Assembly (NCBI GenBank): GCA_050084515.1
Contig: CM114275.1
Coordinates: forward strand, 27,156,001 to 27,220,000
Source: Blasia pusilla
Lineage: Eukaryota; Marchantiophyta; Marchantiopsida; Blasiales
Reading direction: 5' to 3'
DNA: 64,000 nt
The notes under the pieces are model-generated. The model made no database searches, was not told the origin of the DNA, and saw only the letters and a program-made list of their open reading frames with translations. A program made the translations under genes and the position numbers. Positions 10,112 through 20,790 of the stretch are shown here, piece after piece; the first letter of the stretch is position 1; each line of letters opens with the position of its first letter.

Positions 10112-11596
10112 TTGTCGGGACGAGGTGATCGATCACGAGGCGAGTCTATGACCACGTTGGCGGCTTTCACACGTAGTGTTAGCTGGCCAGGAGAGTTGTT
10201 GGAGGGGAACGCACATGCGGAGGATGTCCCAGTGGCGGATAGTCCCACGGAGAGACAGGCCATGGCGGGTGTCTCTTCCCATGTTGGCGAGGCCTCTTCA
10301 CCATTGTGGGGTACGATTCAAGAGCTACAGAGGAGTGCCGACGACCTCGTGAGGCAGGCGTGGAGTCATGTTTTTATCCCAGAGCAGCGAGAGTCACGTG
10401 GCGATTGGGCTCTTGGAGTGGAGACGATGACCCCACTAGATACCACACTTGTTGTGTGGCAGTGCCCAGAGGAGGGTGTTAGGGTGTTAGATCTCTTCGG
10501 AGGGATTAGCACCGGATTGGCTGCCATATTGCAGGCGAGCATACGGGTGCATCAGTACCTTTATGTGGAGAGAGATGAGACCGCGCGGCGAGTATCATTA
10601 TCTCACGTGGCGAGATTGGTCCAGAGGTATCCTGAGTTGTTGTCGGTATCTACAATACGGGGATACTAGCATACGCTACCCGCCGACATCTCTTTGGTGG
10701 GGGCGCAGGATCTGGATAGAGTTGGCACCATTCATTTGGTGATTGCTGGATGGCCATGTCAGGGTCATTCATCAGCTGGCCAAGGATTTGGATTGCAGGA
10801 TCCGAGGTCAGGGATGTTTTGGGAGATGCTGCGAGTATTACGACACTTGCAAGAGAGTTAGATATGTTCTCCAGTGTACATTTTGGAGAACGTGCCGTTG
10901 TTGGGAGACACTCGTGCACGTGTGATGACGAGTGTACATCAGGTGAGGTCCTGGTTGGGACCTGCTGTGTTGTTAGATGCAGCGAGAGTTGGGTCACGTG
11001 CCCATCATCCACGACTGTGGTGGACAAACCTGATACCATCAGAGGTACTGAGTCGAGCCTATAGTGGAGTCCAGAGAGCACCACATCTCATAGTGGATGC
11101 TATTTTGGGCTCAGGGCGTCGATCTCAGGTGGTGACACAGGATGATAGACCACCGTTGGCCATGGCCAATAGGGTGGGGGAGTTGAGGGCAGCCTTACCT
11201 ACGTTGGTGAGCTTCCCAACATCCCATGCCTTTCGTCAGGGAGGGCCAGGCATGATTTGGGATGAGGTGACCTGAGTATTGGAGGAGCCTACAGCAGATG
11301 AGCGCGAGGGCGCCATGGGGTTCACTACCGGTACTATGGCGGTGCCAGGGATGATTGAGGCATCATGGAGACAAGTGTTGGGGCAGGCGATAGACCTCAA
11401 CTGTCTCACATGGATAGTCAGCCTAGGTATGGCTGAGCAGAGACGGATGCGAGTGTCATCCATCGTCCACGCCCATTTGGACCATTGCCTACATGGTCTC
11501 AGACAGGCATTGGCTTGGGCGAGACGAGGAGAGATAGGCACCCATGGACTTCGGGACGCGTCGTTCGGCGAGAGAGTGCAAAGGCGGCTAGAGTAG
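10112..11596 (+). pseudogene. DNMT3-like C5-cytosine DNA methyltransferase inside a Gypsy pol (copy P)
   Basis: One reading frame holds a C5-methyltransferase catalytic domain between protease and RT. Motif I is VLDLFGGIS (from 10484; SAM binding). Motif IV is GWPCQGHS with catalytic Cys (PCQ, 10754-10762). Motif VI is ENV (10886-10894). Motif VIII is PRLWWTNL (near 11000-11030), close to the PRYFWGN style of DNMT3. Motifs IX/X are ER-x3-MGF (near 11300) and VLGQAIDLNCLTW (near 11370-11410), at the position of the DNMT3 'LLGxSWSV' segment. About 110 residues precede motif I, share WPGELLEGN and PLDTT-VVW with copy M, and match no domain I know. Three stops (TAG 10667, TAG 10859, TGA 11273) break the frame. 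Aligned codons in copy M are Gln, Gln and Arg. The catalytic residues are intact. Confidence 0.85.
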
Positions 11597-11679
11597 CACA
11601 TGTTCATTTTTCAGATGTGGAGCATGGTGTAGGAGGTCACAGTGGAGTGGCTGTTGCGGAGGTGGCTAGGATTGCTACA

Positions 11680-11688
11680 TAGCAACCA
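11680..11688 (+). promoter_or_regulatory. UAG-CAR-YYA stop-readthrough context before RT (copy P)
   Basis: The codons are TAG CAA CCA, in frame with the start of RT. The motif UAG-CAR-YYA is the type I (tobamovirus-like) leaky stop context. Copy M has TAG CAG CCA at the same place (33641-33649). Sharing of both stop and 3' context by two diverged copies suggests that RT-IN could be made by readthrough. An independent C-to-T change in each copy is the alternative. Confidence 0.45.
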
Positions 11689-11724
11689 AAGCCGGAGGTT
11701 GCGTCCTCTCCGAGTGAGGTCACG

Positions 11725-13160
11725 ATGGAGACTTGGCAGCCTGTGATAGGTCTCAAGTTGATAGGAGGAGAGCGACGGCGAGTTCATAGGTTTCTGAGAG
11801 GGCATGTCAATTGTTTTGCCTTCAATATGAGAGACTTGGGTACGCTGAAGGGTCCCGGGATACGGATTGAGTTGGCTAGTGATACGCCAATTTTTCGTCG
11901 ACCCTACAGGTATTCTGATATGGAGCGAGCCTTGATTCAGAGCAGGAGTCAAGACTTGTTGGAGGCAGGACTTGTGGAGTTATCACATGGGGAGTATGCA
12001 TCTGCCACAGTCATGCCGGCGAAGAAGGATATGTATGGCAATTGGACGGATAGGTGGATGTGTGGAGATTACCGTCCTATCAACCGACAGACGAGGTCAC
12101 ATCGGTACGCCATGCCTACTCCTAAGGAGATCTTTGATGCGGTAGGGCATGCAAAGATCTTCAATACTTTAGATCTCCGTGCTGGCTATCATCAGCTTCC
12201 TATCAGGTTGGAGGACAGGGAGAAGACAACATTCTGGGGGATAGATCGGTTCCGGAGAGATTGCTTGTATAGTGGCGGTTCTTACCATTTGGGTTGAAGA
12301 ACGGCGCTGCGGAGTTTCAGAGAGTGATGGATAGGATTCTGGCTGGCTTGGATTTTGTACGATGTTACATAGATGATATTCTTATCTTGAGTTCCACGGT
12401 TGAGGAGCATGAGCGACACTTGGAGGAGGTGTTTTGGCGATTGCAGTTACAAGGACTGAAGTTACATCCAGGCAAGTGCAGATTCTTTCAGGAGCAGATT
12501 GAGTACTTGGGACACACCATATACCCGAGTGGGTTAGGCGTTCAGCAGACGAAGGTAGAGGCTATTGCGCAGATTCCACGCCCTACAGATGTGAGTCGAG
12601 TCCGAGCATTTCTTGGAATGGCGAACTTCTATCAACGGTATGTCAAGGGTTTTAGTACGATCGCAAAGTCTTTGACCTTGTTGACGAGACTTGATCAGGT
12701 GTGGTTGTGGGGAGATGATCAGGAGCGAGCATTTCAGGAGCTCAAGGACAGGTTGACATCCTCACCCATTTTACAGAGACCGGTTAGGGGTCGCCCATTC
12801 CAGTTACAAACGGATTGGAGCATGTTGGGTCTAGGAGCAGTGCTTACTCAGAGGGATGACGAGGAGAGGGAGTTCGTTGTGGCTTACCCGAGCCGATCGA
12901 ACAACATTGCAGAGGCGAAGTACAGCTCCTACGAGGGAGAGTGCTTGGCTTCAATGTGGGCCGTGGCACATTTTAGGTGCTATTTATTCGGAAACCCTTT
13001 CACACTTATCACTGATCATCAGCCGTTGAGGTGGTTGATGGAGTCCGACAAGCTTACGGGAAAGCTTGCCAGGTGGGCTCTATTACTACAGGAGTATGAG
13101 TTTGAGGTGGTTCATAGGCCAGGTTGGCTGAACCAGGATGCGGATGGGTTGAGTCGTCAC
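11725..13160 (+). pseudogene. Reverse transcriptase and RNase H of copy P
   Basis: RT begins with the conserved region RIELASDTPIFRRPYRYS, followed by the RPIN-type motif, the LDLRAGYHQLPI motif (12165-12200), [11 protein letters not shown] after a frameshift near 12270, and the catalytic YIDDI box (about 12367). RNase H follows, with LQTDWSMLGLGAVLTQ (12806-12850), the YEGECLA Glu region and TDHQPLRWLM (about 13010). Order and motifs are those of Ty3/Gypsy. Together these enzymes copy element RNA into DNA. One frameshift separates fingers from palm; most of the rest (12294-13682) is one open frame, so the copy is moderately young. Confidence 0.92.
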
Positions 13161-13399
13161 CCATGTCCGAGTCAGAGAGACGACACAAGAGCTCGATGGC
13201 ACGTAGAGAGTGATGAGGAGATGGTGCCCGGTTGGCATGCATCTGCCTATCTTTGTTGGTTGACTATGGCAGGTCAGCCACAAGTGATGACTCCAGTGGT
13301 GGGATTGGATAATGAGTCTTTGGATCCGGAGGTTAGTGAGAAGGCGACAGGTGGTCGTGATATCCATGACGACGTGGAGGTTGTGGAGTTCTTGCGCAC

Positions 13400-14600
13400 T
13401 GGCGTCATTGCGAGTACAGTGAGTGCTAGGGAGCGGGATCGGATCCTACAGAGAGCCAGGAGGTTTAGGTGGGAGGGGACTCACATTTTACGGGTATGGG
13501 GAGATGGTAGGATACGAGTGGTACCTCATCCTCCCCAACGAGCACGTGTAGTACGACATGCCCATGAGGAGTTGGGACATTTCGGAGTAAAGCGTACTTA
13601 CAACTTACTCCAGGTTCAGTATTGGTGGCGCGGCATGCATACTTGGGGTACAGCAGTTTGTGGCCACATGTATGGTATGTGACAGAGTGCGAGCATCCTT
13701 CAATGCTCCCACTCCGCAGTTACATCCTTTGCCGATTATGGGTTTAGGTTATCGGTGGAGTTTAGACTTTGCGGGACCTTTGCCATTGACAGGGCGTCAT
13801 CATAGCTACGTGTTGGTCATGGTGGAGCATTTCTCCAAGTGGATAGAGTTGGTGGCACTGCCAGACAAGGCGAGCAAGGGAACACTTTATGCGTTTCTAG
13901 ATCGTGTGCTTAGTCACTTTGGTGCACCGGCGGAGGTGTTGACTGACCAGGGTACCGAGTTCAAGGGAGAGTTTCAGGCCTTGTGTGATCAGGCACTGAT
14001 AGATCACCGCACCACGTCCAAGGATCATCCTGAGGCGGATGGATTGGTGAAGAGAGTGGTGCAGACGGTGAAGAGAGGATTGCGCAAGTATGGCTTGCAG
14101 CGGGGACAGTTGAGGGAGTGGGACCTACAGTTTCCATGGTTGGCTATGGGTTATTGCTTTAGTCGGAAGGCATCCTTGGCGTCATTTTCACCGTACTTTT
14201 TGCTCTTTGGGAGAGAGCCAGATTTACCTGTTGCGATTCGACGTGACATGGCGGAGGTGTTAGATCTTGATGATCCAGATGTGTGGGTGCAAGCATGTTC
14301 TCAGAGGGCAGAGGTTTTTCGTAGAGTTATGCCTATGGCCTTTGAGAACTTAGCTATTGCCCAGCATAGAGATACATTGAGGTACGCGACCATTCGTGGA
14401 GGAGGTTATCGTCCAGGGATTAGGAGGTTTCATCTTGGAGATTACGTGTATTTACAGCAGGCGGCACCCACGACGCTAGATGTCATTGCAGGGCGCACGA
14501 TCCTACGTGTGCCCGAGGTATTACCGACCGGAGTCCTCATGTTGGAGGGACGGGATGGTATGGTTTGGAAGGATCATGTGCGCAATTGTGCGCCATGTCA
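13400..14600 (+). pseudogene. DDE integrase of copy P
   Basis: The N-terminal HHCC zinc region is visible as HAHEELGHFGVKRT... and, after a frameshift near 13645, CMVCDRV. The core has LDFAGPLPLTG (first Asp, about 13770), LTDQGTEFKGEF (second Asp, about 13940) and DHPEADGLVKR (Glu, about 14035). A GPY/F-like C-terminal region with YRPGIRRFHLGDYVYLQ ends near 14460. This is a retroviral/Gypsy integrase, not a tyrosine recombinase, which matters for interpreting the terminal repeats. It is followed in frame by a PHD finger. Confidence 0.9.
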
Positions 14601-14661
14601 TCTTCCGAACGTAGATGGGACAGTGGATCCAAGCTTGGCAGTGGTACCTGCAGGCTTGAGG

Positions 14662-14801
14662 TGTATGTTGTGCGGATCTGCGAGGGGTGCAACCACCATG
14701 TCGGTATGTGATGGTTGTTCTCGAGGGTGGCATATGTCATGTCTGACCCCCCTCTTGATGTGGTTCCCACGGGATGATGGATGTGTCCGAGATGTGTATA
14801 G
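14662..14801 (+). pseudogene. PHD finger at the C-terminus of pol (copy P)
   Basis: The ligands follow the PHD C4HC3 order: CMLC, then CDGC, then WHMSC, and after a one-base frameshift in a C-run near 14752, the PPL-VP-G region and a final W-x-CPRC ending just before TAG at 14799. Canonical PHD fingers read WHxxCLxPPL...VPxGxWxCPxC and bind histone H3 tails. Here it would sit at the integrase C-terminus, where chromoviruses carry a chromodomain. An in-frame TGA precedes the last Trp. Copy M has the same module (30562-30697), so this is a family trait. Confidence 0.8.
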
Positions 14802-14868
14802 GGTAGTAGGTCATGTCAGAGAGATGTGATATTTTCTATCTGGAGTTGGGGGGATCCAACTGCCAGCT

Positions 14869-14878
14869 AGGGGGGCGG
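14869..14878 (+). promoter_or_regulatory. Polypurine tract of copy P
   Basis: AGGGGGGCGG lies immediately before block A (TGTGTGATCTCC at 14880). Copy M has the same TAGGGGGGCGAGT at 30381-30393 on the minus strand, just before its block A. It is the expected plus-strand primer and defines A as the conventional LTR start. Confidence 0.75.
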
Positions 14879-14879
14879 T

Positions 14880-15634
14880 TGTGTGATCTCCATGTATATG
14901 TATGAGTTGATTTTTGTACATGTGTGGATTGACCCGTATGTGGGGAAGATCAGTATTATGTGGTGTAGATGTGACGAGCGATGTATGTTGTGTAGCGATA
15001 TGTATGCGCATGACAGCTATCACATCTGAGTAGCCGAAAGGCCGAGATCTATCGTGGATAGGGCGTAGGAGCCAGCGGACTATCTTGAGTGTAACTTTGT
15101 CCCACGGTGTCGGATGAGGTTGAGGATAGGTCCATTGTGTCAGGAACGTCGTTTCTGGCAACTTTCATGTTGAGGTCTTTTACAGCCGGATGACTTGTTG
15201 ACCAGGTCACCCGCCCCTGGTAACCTGTGCGCGCAGGTTACCAAGAGAAGGGCTATTTTTAAGTGAAGAGCCTTCGGCTCTTCCCAACCCTATATAAGAG
15301 AGGAAGATGGCTTTCCTAAGCCATCTTTCTCATGTTGGGCCGTTGGAGCACCTCCCTTGTATGTGTGTGAGCTAGGACTAGGGTGCTAGCGTCAGGATTC
15401 CTTGATAGCACAGGGTGGACGAGGCTCGATTTGCCGATGTAGATTGAGGAGTGGAGTTTTAGGCCGAGTATGCCGTTTTTACTACTCTTTATTTTTGTTG
15501 TGTGATCTCCATGTATATGTATGAGTTGATTTTTATACATGTGTGGATCGACCCGTGTGTGGGGAAGATCGGTGTTGTGTGGTGTAGATGTGACGAGCGA
15601 TGTATGTTGTGTAGGGATATGTATGCGCACGACA
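14880..15634 (+). repeat. 3' terminus of copy P: blocks A-B-A'
   Basis: Block A (14880-15015, TGTGTGATCTCC...GCGCATGACA) is followed by B (15016-15498) and then by A' (15499-15634), a second copy of A with about eight differences in 136 bp. A' ends ...GCGCACGACA and is followed by unrelated DNA (AGGTT). A conventional 3' LTR would end at the end of B. The 5' ends in copies L, M and N start at B and lack A. Confidence 0.8.
15219..15300 (+). promoter_or_regulatory. Promoter-like segment in block B: palindromes and TATA box
   Basis: A near-perfect palindrome GGTAACCTG/CAGGTTACC (15219-15242) and a perfect 8-bp stem GAAGAGCC-TTC-GGCTCTTC (15265-15283) precede TATATAAGAG (15291-15300). The paired arms recur in copies L and N, and a TATAAGAG-type box recurs in L. 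A TATA box inside B means that the 5' terminal B alone could drive transcription. Start site not determined. Confidence 0.55.
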
Positions 15635-18600
15635 AGGTTCAACAAAGAGAGAATGAGCTCTCGAGCTCTCTCTCTTGGAGGTATACCCCCTTCCCTCTCC
15701 CAAGCCCTCTCAAAGGTAACCTATGCTCGCACGTCACCTCCTTGGCTCTTGACCTGCTGTAGCGGGGCAAGGGCCGCTTCCCAAAGTGGAAAGTCAACCA
15801 TCCTCAACATGGAAACTTACCCAAAATAGTAAGTTTCTCTATATGAGCCGAAACGAAGGAGAAACTTGCTCACTCAGGTTTCCCAGGGCATGAACATGTC
15901 ATCCTTGACCTCCTGGGCCTGTCCTCCACTACTCGTGCAGACGCTCTGCTAGATCCCACCGATCTATCCTAACAGTCGTGACAAAGGGTTCAATTACCTT
16001 ATATCAAAGATTTGGTTGTTGTAACTTATAGCAAGTATTGTGACCTATACCTTATTCATGAACATGGTTGCTAGAAACAAGAACTTCTCTTTACTTCCAA
16101 GGGCTTTTCTATTCTTCTGAAAACTTTCCTTGATTTAGGACACTAGTATACTTCTCGTGCTATGCATAGGTGAAAGGGCAGAGCACCTGATAAACCACTT
16201 GATATGCCTAAACATGTTAAGTCAGATATTAACTTGTTAAACACTACACGTGTCTAGCACCAAAGGAGGCAAAATGTACATGTGTCAATGCAGGAGGAAG
16301 GGGTTCTCAAATCCCATCCCCTTTTAATAATATAGACTTCTAAGTAAGAAAGGGGGAATTTCGGGGACTTTAAAGTTAGAGGGTCCACACCCTAAAAGGC
16401 CGTAGGTGATATAGAGTCCTACATATAGTGACCCCTCAGTATGTTGCCAACGGATGTGATGTTACTATCACACATATGGAAAGACTATGGAGGAATTCCA
16501 TAGGCCTCTAGTTAGAATTTGCACGAACAATAAATTTAACTCAATATGATCATTATGCTTTTATGATACCAAGTCAACATCCCTCATCAAATCCATATGC
16601 TAATTGGATGATGCAGTTTCTTGTTTGAAAATTACTTTGGGGATCATACACATAGATTTGAAAGGTTTGACATTCAAACATGAATTATTTAACAGGAACC
16701 ACGCATTGGTGTCCTTATGGGTCCTTCTTAGTAGGCTATGTTGTAAGTTATGGAAAACTCACGTCAAGATCATGGGACTTGGGAATCAAGATTGCAAAAA
16801 TGGTAGGAAACATCCCACCAAAATTCCGGTTCGTAAAGGATAACATGAATTTACCGCTGCCCTTAATTGGCTGGCTGTTATGGTCATACTTTTGGTTAAA
16901 AGCATACTCTATTGTCTCGAATATAGATCACATTGGAATGTAAGATTTTGTTATTCTAACCGACGTCCATTAACCTGGCCAGTCACGTGTCTAGCCTATT
17001 GATAAGTGTGAAGGAGAAGATCGAGACTCCTAAGAAACTAGTGAAAGAAGCTCACACGAAATGGCACGTGATGGTGGAAGAGTCGGTGTGCGGGACATAT
17101 AGGTGGGTAGAATGCAAAGGTCTTCTTGGGGTCAACTGGACGTGCGTCAACACAAGGACGTCTTAAATTTAATGGAATCGCATAGGCTAGGCAGTAGCGT
17201 TGCTGAAGGAATCTAACGGGTTGTAGTCGAGGACCACCAACCGCATGCATACTCCCCTAAACTGTCCCCCCGTCCTAGTCTGGGACCACAAGGACTCTAC
17301 TGTGCGTTAAACACAAGAATGCCTGAATGTAGTGGAAGCCCAAGAGGGTGTATATATTCATCGAAATAAAAAAATTTAGTTGCTCCAATAGAGACATATT
17401 GACATACCCGAATTATGCATGTCTACATTTTCCGAGCCAATGCTTCCTCTTGAATTGAAAGCGTTACCTCAGGAGTTTTCAGTTTTTTAATGGATGTAGA
17501 TCAATGAGCACATCCTGATCATATGAATCTACTCAAAGTGCGCTCCTAGAATCCATGTACATTCTTTTCACGAATCTGGCCAAAGTGAATACGAATATTA
17601 GAAATTGGTTGCAAACTTGTATTCTAATCTCCAAATAGAAAAGAAGCCATCATGAAACATAATACACCATGATGAGAGGTGCAATAGCAGGGTAGAGAAA
17701 TCTGGAATGATAAGAAAATTTAATGGAAGTTGATGTCTGGAATGGCCATGCAACCAAAAGGATGCAAAGAAAGTGAGGCATTGATATTGTTCTCTAATGG
17801 CAACTATCTTCTATTGAAGACATCAAATTCCAAAAGTACTTTGATCTCAAGTGGGAATTTTCCTACTTTCACAAGTTCTATCATCAGATTTTTTCTACTT
17901 TCTAGTGGAGACCTTCGAAATTTTCCCTATCGACATGTTTGCTGCTTTCTCATGCAAACCCTCTAGAAGTACAAGCCTAAATCTCTCCCTTGACTCTAGA
18001 AGGGGCTAGGGACTTGACTTTATCAGGAAGTAGGGACTCACAAAATTCCGCATGGCCTTTCCTTCATAAGCTCCTACTTCCTACTGTAAGCTTTTCATGA
18101 AAGGCAAGAATGAGATTAAATTAGAAAGGTTGGAAGTAGATGATATGTTATTGGTGTCCTTGACAAGTTTTGCTGGCTATTTGGTGACATCCTCTCGATC
18201 CTTGGCGATCGAATAAGAAGTAGGCAAATCCTCGCACACAGATTCCAACTGCGTCGGTATCTTAAATCAAATTCGACTCCTGGTGATTCGATGGAGACTG
18301 TATACTGAAAATCATCCCATCGCTGGTTGTCAATACAATAGGCTTCAAAGTCTTCAAGTTCATAGCTCGGTTGAGACTCGACATTGAAATCAGCCATGGA
18401 TACATGGGTAGTAGCTGAAATATTGGGTCTCTCTTCTTCGAGCCAAGAGAGTCTAGGGCAGGGAATCCATGTTTGTTCGATGTCCAAATAGCGCATCCAC
18501 CTGATAGAAGTGGGGTACGTTTGGTTTAGCTTTTCCCAAGAAGTGATCCGATCTCGGAAATTTCAGTATTAGTTAGGCCACTTACGGTTTGAGTCAAGAT

Positions 18601-20779
18601 TGGCTTAGGTTTCTTGTAAGCCTTCACTTACTGTTCAAACTCTTTCTACAACACACTGCCAGAAAGAACTGGAAATCCAGTTTCCGGTGGTAGACTGTTA
18701 TCACCTTGAATCGTGATAGGTTTGGATCGAACTTCGGCACCAGTCCTGGTCTTCCTTCCTGCGCCACGTAATGTAGGAAAGTTTTCCGACTTCACAACAC
18801 GCCATGATTTTCTCAAAGTCGACAGATGTATGCGAAATTGCTCAATTTGGCCCTTCTTTAATGCATGTGCTGGTTGTTTGAAGTGTTTATTGGTGGCATG
18901 CCACTAAGCTACTCTCAAGGCGTACTAACCACCCAGTGGGACCGACCACCAGAATGTAGCTCCGAGGGAGTTTGTAACACACTACTTGATCCGCACTTAA
19001 TCAGTTGGAGAACGATCTAAGGCTCGTCACTCACTCAAAAGTGGCAGTAAAATCAGAACGTTCACACAAAATATGACTCTGAGGAGACTGGTTAGCAGCA
19101 GAAGTTGAAGACGCGACTCTGCAAAAATCAATCGATATCTTCATATCCTAACTCCCACTACTCATGCTACTTCGGTCTACTCGCAGGTTTGTTAACGAGA
19201 TGCAATCGTCCGTCGTAGTGGACTCGAGATTCGCTCCTTCAATGGCGCTCCTTCGTGAATGTAGGGACTGATGTCAGAACCTTGCACTTGTTTTAATGCG
19301 TATCTGATAGCGGGCCAGAGGATTTTCGAATCGGTGGTAGGTTTTTTCTGTCAACACTTGGGAGAATTCAAGCGTCAAATTTTCGACACAAAGTCCCCCT
19401 CGATTCTGATTCCTTTAGTAGTAGGAATGTGGTTCTCCTAATGGCCGAGATCGTTGCATGGGGAGCATAATGAGTCTCCCACTGCACGAGTCCTCATCGT
19501 AACGTAAAACATTATGGAACCTTTTTACGTCCAAGATGTCCGTACGTCCGGTTTTGTGCATACCACAGGCGTCTCATAGGTCTCGAAGTCCTGTAGGGGT
19601 GACTAAGGGGTCCCGGCGTCCGGGCATTCCTACGTCGGAGGTGGATTAAGTCCCTGGTTTTATGGGCGTCTTCGAGGAGATAGTCGGATGCCGCTGTCGC
19701 GAGTCTCACTCGGGTGCGCGTCTACAAACGGGAGAAAACCGTAAAAGGGTTGGAGATGGTATAGTCTGAGACGCCCAGATGCGTTCATTTTTTCAAGTCC
19801 AATAGCAAGCCCGGCCCGGGAGAAGTCAAGAAAAGAGGAACCGTCAAACGACCCATAGAATCGACTTTATTATAAAAACAAACGTCGAAGGAGGATAACA
19901 CTGTAGTAATAATAATAACTCTGGATCGGGAGCCGGTGAGAAACAAATATGCCACGAGGGGCCGGTAATATATTGTTCACGTAGTATTTGGGTCCTTAAT
20001 CATTGCTCGCTGCTGTACGAGAACGAGCCAGAACTGTGGATCTGACAGGAGACAGGACTTCGAAGTTGTCCGTGCTTTTGTTTTATTGAGCAGCACAGCT
20101 GCGCTGCTGCAATGCTTTGCACGAGACGGCTGTCGTCACATTTTCACAACGACTGGCAGGAATCTTCCGAGATGCTGTCTACAAAGCCGCCTCCTCTGCA
20201 CGAGTCTGCAGAGTCCAGCCGTCCGTTCTTGGATTATCGGTACTGGGGTGCTTTATTGAGTTCTGGCCGCATTGCAATTCCACATCCAATTACTGCGCTT
20301 ATCACGTTCTGCCCACCCTTGCCTTCTTATTGGTTGCCCTTATTGGCCTTACGTGGTTCCTGAACACTGTGCAGGCCAGCGATGACGCTTCGCGCCTCTC
20401 GTGGCATCCATGAATGCAAGGTTGGTCGGGCGGTGTTCTTTTGAGTGTCCACCCGCTCGCTTTTGCCTGGGCTGTCCAGACTCCAGACTCCAGATCCAGG
20501 AAGGCAATCGAAGGTTGCGAGGCAGTTATTCCGGGAGTTTCTTTTGCTTGTCCTCCTGACTCCTACAGCGGCGGCAAGGATGGAAGCAGAACCGAGACGT
20601 AGCGAAGAGGGAAGTACAGTACTTACGTATTCAACACAACAAGAACGGGATTCAAGTGCTACGTAGATCCATCGGATTCTTGAGCGGCGACACTCCCTGT
20701 CGCTTGCTGTAACCGACTGTAGCTCCGATCATAGCTTTCTGACGCTCAGCAAGGAGTCGGACACAGACTTCAACCGAGT
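15635..20779. other. Gene-free stretch between copy P and a LINE fragment
   Basis: No ORF here has recognisable domains. The longest minus-strand ORF, 18116-18496 (126 codons, acidic centre), and the plus ORF 20117-20413 (98 codons, with a hydrophobic stretch LPTLAFLLVALIGLTWFL) are possible but unsupported. Sequence at about 16215-16345 resembles 43735-43835, both ending in TTTTAATA-TATAGA, which suggests termini of a dispersed element. The stretch around 19400-20700 is GC-richer with no gene that I can support. Confidence 0.45.
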
Positions 20780-20790
20780 ACCGTGCGGAG

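Larger units (their letters stand above)
8536..15634 (+). mobile_element. DNMT-Gypsy retrotransposon, copy P (5'-truncated)
   Basis: This copy keeps the end of gag, protease, DNMT3-like methyltransferase, RT, RNase H, integrase, a PHD finger, the polypurine tract and the complete 3' terminus A-B-A'. The 5' terminus, leader and most of gag are missing. Domain order is the same as in copy M. Damage is mostly in-frame stops, with frameshifts near 11500, 12270, 13645 and 14752. The 3' end is set at ...GCACGACA (15634), by similarity to the independently defined ends of copies M and R. Confidence 0.9.

Noticed and set aside
18116-18496. 126-codon minus-strand ORF as a host exon
   Set aside because: No domain and no clear splice sites; kept only as a remark in the gene-free stretch.
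20117-20413. 98-codon ORF with a hydrophobic segment as a host membrane-protein gene
   Set aside because: It overlaps another ORF, has no homology that I recognise and no splice or promoter support.
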